This document shows, one piece after another, positions 56,951-64,000 of a DNA stretch of 64,000 bases (within the stretch, counting starts at the first letter, position 1; the number at the start of each line of letters is the position of its first letter). Source of the DNA: Dryomyza anilis. Its lineage: Eukaryota; Arthropoda; Insecta; Diptera; Dryomyzidae. The position numbers were made by a program, and so were the translations under genes. Under the pieces are notes generated by a model. That model was not told the origin of the DNA. It saw nothing but the letters and a program-made list of their open reading frames with translations, and did no database searches. The stretch covers positions 84,014,696 through 84,078,695 of the forward strand of contig OX638132.1 of assembly GCA_951804985.1 (NCBI GenBank), in the 5' to 3' direction.

Positions 56951-59907
56951 ACGTCTTTTATAAATCCAGCTTAATCCTTTCGATTCGCAGTCGAAGCACT
57001 AAATTCTGCGTCACAGATGTCTAATTTCTATTTATTTTCGTGTAGTCTTATAAATCCCAACTTTATTAAACGTCCCTAATTTCAAAGAACTACTTCCTAT
57101 TTTTTTGAAACGATTACATTACAAGATTCATTAAATCAGTATTATATAAAACACTAAATTGAAAGTAGCAGTATAACTTGACTTCCATTTAATTTTGTCG
57201 TTAACAAAATTTGTAAACAAAAAGCTAGAACTTGGAGCGCGCTGAATTATGAACTCTTCACAGACCCCAATCGCGGTAACTCCTCAGCATCTTTAAACAA
57301 CTTTTGCCCTACCGCAATCATGGTCAGAACCAACTACAAAAGTTACAAACGCGACATCCAAACGACCATTCCAAACATTCCAAACATCCTCACCATTCCG
57401 GCATCCGCATTCATCATTCCAAACATCCTCACCATTCCGACATCCTTCCGCAACCGTAACATTCTCTCCATCAACACCGTCATAATCGAATGTAGCAGCG
57501 GTTAAAGGCGCTCAGACGCTGCCACCAAGTAATTTCCATAATTTGTCTTTAGACATCAGACCATCATTAACAACAACAACTTTAACGTCATTAACATAAT
57601 CAACATAATGAAGGAGTGATACTCCTGCTACGAAAAAAAAAAACAATATATCCACTATCAAACCAGTCATATCCCCCAGACCATTACCAACCAACCAATT
57701 TTATGCTTTCAAGTGTAGCTCTAAGTAGACTCCCTTGGCCTTTCTCAAAATGTGCCAGTTTTGGCGGCTCGTCTGCCTGCGCCACCCTGTTCGTGGCGCC
57801 AAACGCTTGACGTTTTATAATTTTCAAAGTGTTGCATGCTGGTATTTAGCGCCAGTGTTGCCAACTTGTACCCCCAGTATTACCCAGAGTAACGCTAAAC
57901 TTAGGTTGTGGTTGGTGTTTACTTCTTTCCTTTCTATGTTTTCTGCTTGTTTTTCAGATAGTCAGTACGTTGACGATTTTATATTATATTTTGCTTTGTT
58001 TTATGGACGACACTCTTCGTACTCCACGTGCCACAAGGCTACACAAGGAAATTTGTTTTGTCAACCAAGTTCAGTGAAAATTCTCAACCAAGACCAGTGC
58101 AAGGACTTTGCAAAAGAATTTTTAGCAGCCAGCAGCTAAGAGAGATGTAGCGTTAAATGCCGTTTCTTTAGTTTACGGAAATTAAATGTCATCAATATTT
58201 ACAGGATTCCTAATGAAGGTTATTCCGAGTTCCAGTTTCCAGAGCTTCAATTGCAGCGACGGGTTTTTGTCAGTTTTCTTTTTTGTTAATTTACAAAGAC
58301 ATTTGGTTTTGGTTAAAGTCAATGACATTTTTTGTTTTATAGCAAAGAAGTTCGAATAACTACAAAGTTTTGTCAGCAATGTCTTGTATGAATGCGTACA
58401 TAGTTGGTTGACTAGGTTCTTTATTTCCTTTAAAATTACAAAGAACTTTAATAGTTTTTGAAGAGCAAATAATAAACAGACCATTTCGGGTAAACATCTT
58501 TGCGACCAGAACAAAGAGTTTTAAGGGAATTAAAGCCTCTTTGAGTTTTCCGAAAGTGAACAGCTAAATGCCAATTATGTCTTCTTTTATTCAATATAAA
58601 ATCTTCACGATAAAATCTTGATACAGGCTAAAACGAGTTATAGTCTTAAAAATTTTGAAATAGAAACACTTTCCTCTAAAAGGGAGCACGGTTGGTAGCT
58701 TTTGTTACGATTAACCATGTTGGATTTTGTACGCAATGTAACCCCTTCTCAACATTAAAGCGTTAATGAGTTTTTCGACTACATCATGTAGTTTTTAACT
58801 GCCAAACTGAACAAAGATTTAATATGATTTCGGTAAAAAGTAAACTTTTTTTATACTCTTTAATGACTACATGATTTCTAGCGAAATTTTGTGCTTTCTT
58901 CATTACCATAAAAACCAGCAACGTTACTAACTACCTAAAAGTCAAACCAACTTACCGAGTTACCGATTGCTAATCTGTTTGCAGCCAACCTCGATTTTAT
59001 GCAGCCTTGAGTACCAAAAGCAGCACATTACCTATGCTCAACTGCAAAAGAATGCAAAACTCTAGCTACAAAGAGGCCATTCATGGAGGTGCGGGAGGTT
59101 ATTAGATTCGTTGTAGCATGTAAACCAAATTCCCGCCTAGTCAGGTCGTTCATTTGGTAGTCAGTAGTGCTGTAGGCATCCCATGATTTTTACCAAACTT
59201 TTGTGCGACCATTTTACATCTTTCTTTTATGACTTTCTGTACGCTGCATTTTTAGACACACCGTTACAACGCTCAAAAGGAGGTTGATCCAGTTTCATTA
59301 CCCACAACCCGCAACCCAGTAACAGTAACAGAGCACCAACTCATACTCAATGTGATGCCCTAAATTCATGTCGCCTGCCAACTCGTCCATAAATCTTTGT
59401 GACTTTGGAGCGTAGCAAACTGTGTAGCCAGTCACTGTGTAAACCGCGCAGGCAACCTTCAGCGAGTTTGGTCTTCCTTCTTATCCAGCACCCTAAATAG
59501 GGCCTGTTTTGTGTGTGTCTCGTGTGCGTTGAGTCACAGTAAGCGAGGTTCTGCATGGCAATGTGTTGGGTTTATGTCTTTGCCACCATCTTGTTTCGGG
59601 TACTTTCGTTTGTGTAACGGCTTTTGTGCATTATGCGCCGGAAATTCACAAACACATATAGTCAGTCAGTTGCACTTACATTCAATCGAAGTAGTGATGT
59701 GTTAGAGACGAGCAAATCTCGTATTCTCTGGAGATCGAAACCAATTGTGGGGCAAGAGATGTTAATCCGGTTGATAAGATTTTAGATTTATTAGAGGATC
59801 CGAATATAATCGAGTGTAGCTTTTTTTCCTTGGCATAAAATCTAAGAACACTATGAATGACTCACTCAATAATGACCTTAATACAATCTCCACGTGAGGT
59901 ATTGATA
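56951..59907. other. Unassigned intergenic DNA, less AT-rich
   Basis: No gene recognised. 57365-57445 holds a degenerate repeat (CCAAACATCCTCACCATTCC). A 134-codon plus-strand frame (57735-58139) and a 110-codon minus-strand frame (58182-58514) have no domain I recognise. CGTGGCGCCAAACGC at 57790 is conspicuous for its GC content. Confidence 0.4.
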
Positions 59908-60497
59908 ATGTAGTGGTTTTTAATGCGAACACGATTCATCCCTTCCCCCAATATGGGTGTTATGGATGTTGTGGATTCAGCTACTCTTAACATTCTGGAC
60001 ATTTCAATTCAATATGACTCTTCTTTGGAGTTCCTGGATCGAATCCAACAACGTGCTATATATTTAATAGGGGATGAAAATATTTCATCCTCTATTGGTT
60101 CTCATGAGCACCGAAGGACCGTAGGGTGTGTAGGGTTTTATAGGTATTACAATGTGTTCGAGGGAAATACATGGCCTGATTCTACCAGGTCGTGTATTCT
60201 CCCGTTCTACTCGGGCATCGAACCAAGCCCACCCTTCGTAGTCCACTCGGTTCTCAACAGAACTACGCATTACAGAGATAATTCGTTCATCAGCCGCACG
60301 ATACGTTTGTGGAACAATCTCCCTGCGTCTGTTTTTCCTGACATTTTTAATATTGGGAAATTTAAAGCAAACATCCACCGAAACTACTCCATCTTTCCTC
60401 CTCCCTTTAACCTATAATCCTTTCTTACGATCAACACTGTGCATTGCATGAGTAGGGGGCATCCCCTGAGCGTTGGTTAATTTGTAAAAAAAAAAAA
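59908..60497 (+). mobile_element. 5'-truncated LINE with poly(A) tail
   Basis: The 3' end of a non-LTR retrotransposon: terminal part of the reverse transcriptase frame, a short 3' untranslated region with CAACACTGTGCATTGCATGA and TAGGGGGCATCC, and an A-run at 60486-60501. The same 3' end is nested in a SINE at 33826-34072. The left edge is set only approximately by the loss of protein similarity. Confidence 0.85.
59923..60417 (+). pseudogene. LINE reverse transcriptase, C-terminal remnant
   Basis: A frame of 164 codons without internal stop. It carries SLEFLDRIQQRAIYLIGDEN (residues about 50-70), GCVGFYRYYN, then RTTHYRDNSF and the terminal RTIRLWNNLPASVFPD and FKANIHRNY, the usual C-terminus after the thumb domain in insect non-LTR elements of the CR1/jockey type. 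The middle (residues about 90-110) departs from the family pattern and probably contains two compensating indels. The catalytic motifs are upstream and missing, so it is dead. The clade is not certain. Confidence 0.8.
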
Positions 60498-60556
60498 AAA
60501 ACTTAAGAAGAAGATTTACTAAAGAAGAAGATTAACTAAAGAAGAAGATTAACCCA
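60498..60556 (+). repeat. 18-bp tandem repeat after the LINE tail
   Basis: AAGAAGAAGATTAACTAA-type units repeat three times directly after the poly(A) tail. Confidence 0.8.
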
Positions 60557-62324
60557 AATCTCTACAAAATCTCACAATTACACATCACTAAATCTAAGAC
60601 ACATTGAAAACAAAGGCAATATTAAACCAAAATCCCCGGAAAAAAAGTGCCAATGCAACAAAAGTCTAACTGTTTGTTACTCGGTCCGTTGTTTGGTCTT
60701 TGCAACGCAGCCATTTTGGCACTTTACCCATTCGGAAAAATATATAAAATAAAATTCTTTCAAGGGATATAAAAGCTTTACTTGCGTCGCATTTAGTGGC
60801 GCGCGGGAATCATGTAAAATCCGGCAGCCGCAAAATCGCTGCTTGGCGCCAACATGACGACTGGCGTCTAGGAGCATACCAAAAGCATGTCCGGTTGAAT
60901 GGCTGACGTGGTACGATGCATTGCAATAGAGCATTAGAGTAGTGTAAGTAATGATGAAATTTCTTCAATGGCTCACGCGCGACCCTTGTGGTATGCGTTT
61001 TACTATCAGTTAAACAACTAGAACGGGTGTAAACACTGGGCGGTAGAACAATATCCTCCATGTACTTGACGGTGTCATCGAACATGTTTTGATCTAAAAT
61101 CTGCAGCATCAATTGAAGTGTTGGGCTTTCATTGCATTGCAAATGCAATTGTAGTAAAACGTGCCAAATTGCAAGGGATTTAGGCTTGTAAGCCAACGAA
61201 ACCAAACCAAACGAACCAACTAATCATCTAGTCAAGTCATCCAGTCAGCCATGTCCAGTCTTAGCAATATGTGCGTCTCTTCGTCTATTTTCTCGTTAAC
61301 TTTACTGCCAAATGGTGTAGCTTTGGTTAAGGATTCCTTGCTGAATCCTTTGATAGTTCGATGTGTTTTAATTCGTTGGGTGACAACGTTGCGTTGCCAC
61401 ATTGATGAATGGCATCACGGCATGATTGGAGCGCAATCAATAACCTGCATTTAATGAAGTTTTTGGATGGCTTTTAAGCCGGTTATATGGCCGCAACTGA
61501 TTTAGTACTTGGCGGTGGTGTTAACATTCAGGCTGATTGTAACTGTCTATTTGGTGGTCGAATGATTGTTGTAATTTTAATATACTTGCTATAAGAAGTG
61601 TTGTTTAACGAATGTAAATATAGTGATGATGCAATATTTTTAATGGTAACAAACATTTGGTTCGTTCTCACAGTTTGTAAAAAGACTGAAATAAGAGTAA
61701 ATCCAAAAATCGATTTTGACTATAGTCAAATCGGCCTTGCAATTTGATTCGGTTAAACTTTGATATTTTAAATTCTTCTTATATAAGGTATATTAGAATT
61801 AAGTCTCAATTAAGTAGTCCCTATGAAGGTTTATTGAATAATTGTTTCTATTCATTCTTTTATTCAGTGGTATAACTCAAACTCGCACAAAAACTCTTAG
61901 ATTAGAAGTCTTTGGTAGTATATACTGAAATAACATAGTTTAAAGAGCTCTGTTGCTTAATGGTTTGAATTTAAGTTTGTACGGATTTTGCAATACATTG
62001 CAATACATTGCAGCAAGGATACGACTGATCCTGCCAAAACGAGAATACAAAAACAAGATCGAGAACAGATCAGCCAGAGGTCTGATACAAAAATAACAAC
62101 GACTCAAAAAAAACCTTGTAAGAAATGTGTAAGAACAAGACTTAGGAGAAGAGAAGAAACATTTTTCTCGACAACATTTAGTATGCTGTTATATCTCTCT
62201 GTGTAGTAATTTCGTTTGCTCATCATTACTTTTCCAATCATTTTGTGATAAAAATAGACATCACATAATAGACAGCACTCAGGCAGGGTTCTTTCCATTG
62301 TGCTGTCACCCAGTTCCCTGGTTT
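60557..62324. other. Unassigned intergenic DNA
   Basis: No gene recognised. A minus-strand frame of 131 codons at 60810-61205 overlaps one of 85 codons in another frame; neither has a known motif. CATTGCAATA repeats three times at 61990-62013. The segment 62210-62324 may be the 3' untranslated region of the LINE remnant next to it. Confidence 0.35.
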
Positions 62325-63130
62325 TTAATGAAATCTCTTAGATTTATTATCAAATCTAAGAAGACTGTTGGTGAATGCGGAGTGAAGCTGATCCTCTCTC
62401 ATTACGTCTTTGCCAAAGATTTGACTCTTAATTCTAGAATATTTTGGACAGTCACTGAGATAATGCTCTGTGGTACCAGTTTCTTCGTAGCAGCCAGAAA
62501 ATAAGGCGTTTTCAGCCAGACCGATTGCGTTTATATGTTTTCCACATGAGTTGTTTCTCGTTAGAGGTCCCGTCAGTGATCAGCACTAATTCTTATTTTA
62601 AGAAAGTGGAAAAGTGGCCGATCTCTTAGTTATCGTCGGTGTCATGAGCTTGGAGAATCTGATTTGGTCTACTTCTGTTATCTGCTCTTGTGTGCCGTGG
62701 TAACCCATTAGCTAATGGAGAGTTTACCCGTAGATGTAAGTAGCACAGGTTATGGTCCAACGGGAGAATCCTACAATCTAGCACATGCTAGTTCGCCAGA
62801 TGTTTTATTATCCGAAAATGTTTTATGACTCGGCACCCAGATAAGTTTTCAAGACATTTCAGACCTAATCTGCATTGACATACAATTTGAATGAGACGAC
62901 GGAGTTGTGAAAAGCCATAAAGCAGCTTGGCTGTCACTGCAAACAGATAAAGCTCTGTTTCGCCATGTATTATTTGCAATGTAGTCCATGACTAGAATCA
63001 ATACCGAGACATTGTCACCTATATCGAAGTGGAGTCTGCAGTCATCCGGTTCCACAAACACTCCAGTACCAGATCCCTGTTCGGTTTTGGTGCCATCGTT
63101 GGATATACGCTAACAGTCAGTCGTTAGCCA
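62325..63130 (-). pseudogene. LINE remnant: RNase H domain and C-terminal cysteine motif
   Basis: Decayed end of a non-LTR retrotransposon polyprotein. On the minus strand, in shifting frames, an RNase H domain is readable: SNDGTKTEQGSGTGVFVEPD (around 63045-63105; catalytic D in the DG.K motif), then LSVCSDSQAAL (62915-62945; second catalytic D) and KLIWVPSH (62825-62845). After several broken stretches comes LTGPLTRNNSCGKHINAIGL, then FSGCYEETGTTEHYLSDCPK (62435-62500), the cysteine/histidine motif that closes such proteins, and a stop at 62325-62327. The order matches insect I/LOA-type elements with RNase H. At least two frameshifts and several stops make it non-functional. Confidence 0.78.
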
Positions 63131-63494
63131 GGTTGGCATTCTTAAAAATTCGTCTTGGTAATACTACTGTATGCAGGTGTCTAATGGAGTCTCGAATGCA
63201 ATGTCAGATATATCCTTGTTTTAATCTCCAGCAACTATGCATAAAATAGTGTTAAAAAAGAATTCCTAATAATTATATTAGACCTGCTCTAGTTAGTATT
63301 TCAGAAAGAAATTTTAATAAAGGAAAACTGTCCAGCATTTTAACTATTTCTCAATTATAGAAAAGAAACGGAGTAATAATAATATTTAAAACAAAGTGAA
63401 ACTCTTTCATACTTTCGTAATCCCCGTGTTGTAAGGAGTAAGGAATTGGGAAGGGACATTTCTAATTCCGAACTCCGAACATTTTGTACATAAA
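63131..63494. other. AT-rich DNA, nothing recognised
   Basis: No gene or repeat identified, although the LINE remnant may begin somewhat to the right of 63130. Confidence 0.5.
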
Positions 63495-63532
63495 GTAGCA
63501 TCCATGGCTCAGTGGTTAGTGCGCTGGACTAC
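63495..63532 (+). mobile_element. SINE head (A box) at the edge of a tandem array
   Basis: GTAGCATCCATGGCTCAGTG GTTAGTGCGCTGGACTACG matches the first 38 bp of the SINE family, A box included. It runs without a break into the array that follows. Confidence 0.8.
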
Positions 63533-64000
63533 GTTCAAATTTGGGATTGGGACTGCCAACAGCTAGTAGGAGAAGAAGTTTTTCTTATATGCGGAATGTG
63601 AAGACATTCATATTTGGGATTGGGACTGCCAACATCTAGAAGGAGAAACATTTTTTTTATATGCGGAATGTCTTCAGTTCAAATTTGGGATTGAGACTGC
63701 CAACAGCTAGAAGAAAAAGACATTTTTCTTATATGCGGAATGTTATGACATTCAAATTTGGGATTGGGACTGCCATCATCTAGAAGGAGAAGAAGTCTTT
63801 TATATGTGGAATGTCTTCAGTTCAAATTTGGAATTGGGACTGCCAACATCTAGAAGAATTTTCTTTTATTATATGCGGAATGTCTTCTGTTCAAATTTGG
63901 GATTGGGACTGCCAACTTCTACAAGGAGAAGAAGTTTTTTTATATGCGAAATTTCTTCAGTTCAAATTTGGGATTGGGACTGCCAACATCTAGATGGAGA
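63533..64000 (+). repeat. SINE-derived tandem array, about 71-bp unit, seven copies
   Basis: TTCAAATTTGGGATTGGGAC TGCCAAC starts at 63534, 63607 (TTCATATTT), 63678, 63751, 63821, 63890 and 63961, so spacing is 69-73 bp. Each unit continues with ATCTAGAAGGAGAAGAAG, a T-rich part and TTATATGCGGAATGTCTTCA. The start of the unit resembles the SINE B-box segment and what follows it in the copy at 34080-34130 (GTTCAAACCTGGACTGGGGC TAACAACATCT). The array runs past the end of the window. Frames across it are periodic artefacts. Confidence 0.85.

Noticed and set aside
57735..58139. 134-codon plus-strand frame
   Set aside because: No recognisable domain, mixed start context, and other-frame rivals nearby; could not be supported as a gene.

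Overview
The window is AT-rich nuclear DNA of a eukaryote, most likely a higher (cyclorrhaphan) fly. The evidence is a Tc1/mariner pseudogene of the rosa-like type with matching non-autonomous derivatives, tRNA-derived SINEs, fragments of three non-LTR retrotransposon families, opa-like CAG/CAA runs, and a dispersed repeat with TATACCCTACAC ends and a GTCCGTCTGTCTGTC block of a kind common in fly genomes. I found no intact host protein-coding gene, no tRNA or rRNA gene and no CRISPR. Bacterial-style operons, promoters and terminators do not apply. Almost all long reading frames are chance frames, frames inside repeats, or transposon remnants.

Layout. 1-7.1 kb: a SINE fragment abuts a 6.35 kb foldback element (747-7094). 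It is a giant imperfect palindrome of two arms of 193-bp tandem repeats around a 19-nt spacer. 7-19 kb: many small inverted-repeat elements (hairpins and MITEs) and copies of the TATACCC family, one nested inside a larger terminal-inverted-repeat element (15764-17020). 19-26 kb: very AT-rich local duplications, a mariner-derived MITE (22413-22752) and a full copy of an ACAGAAAA-ended element (24811-25689). 26.4-27.7 kb: a small relative of the foldback element with a 9-bp target duplication, itself carrying a MITE. 30-31.6 kb: a second ACAGAAAA element split by a 5'-truncated RTE-like LINE. 32-38.3 kb: TATACCC copies, a SINE split by a LINE tail, and a GC-richer stretch with GAGA-type runs. 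39.2-40.5 kb: the mariner element with a dead transposase. 41-43.2 kb: GC-richer, opa-like DNA that could be regulatory or untranslated-exon sequence of a host gene outside the window. 43-52 kb: MITEs, degenerate minisatellites and 180-300 bp duplications. 55.6-56.8 kb: a cluster of SINEs all on the minus strand. 59.9-60.5 and 62.3-63.1 kb: two further LINE remnants. 63.5-64 kb: a SINE head running into a 71-bp tandem array that looks derived from the SINE's own B-box region.

The parts form a nested record of mobile DNA. Several insertions can be ordered because the empty target site or the target duplication is still visible. The most interesting structures are the foldback palindrome, the derivation of the MITEs from the 5' end of the mariner transposase gene, and the SINE-to-satellite transition at the right edge. 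Family names come from recognised motifs; no database search was possible.
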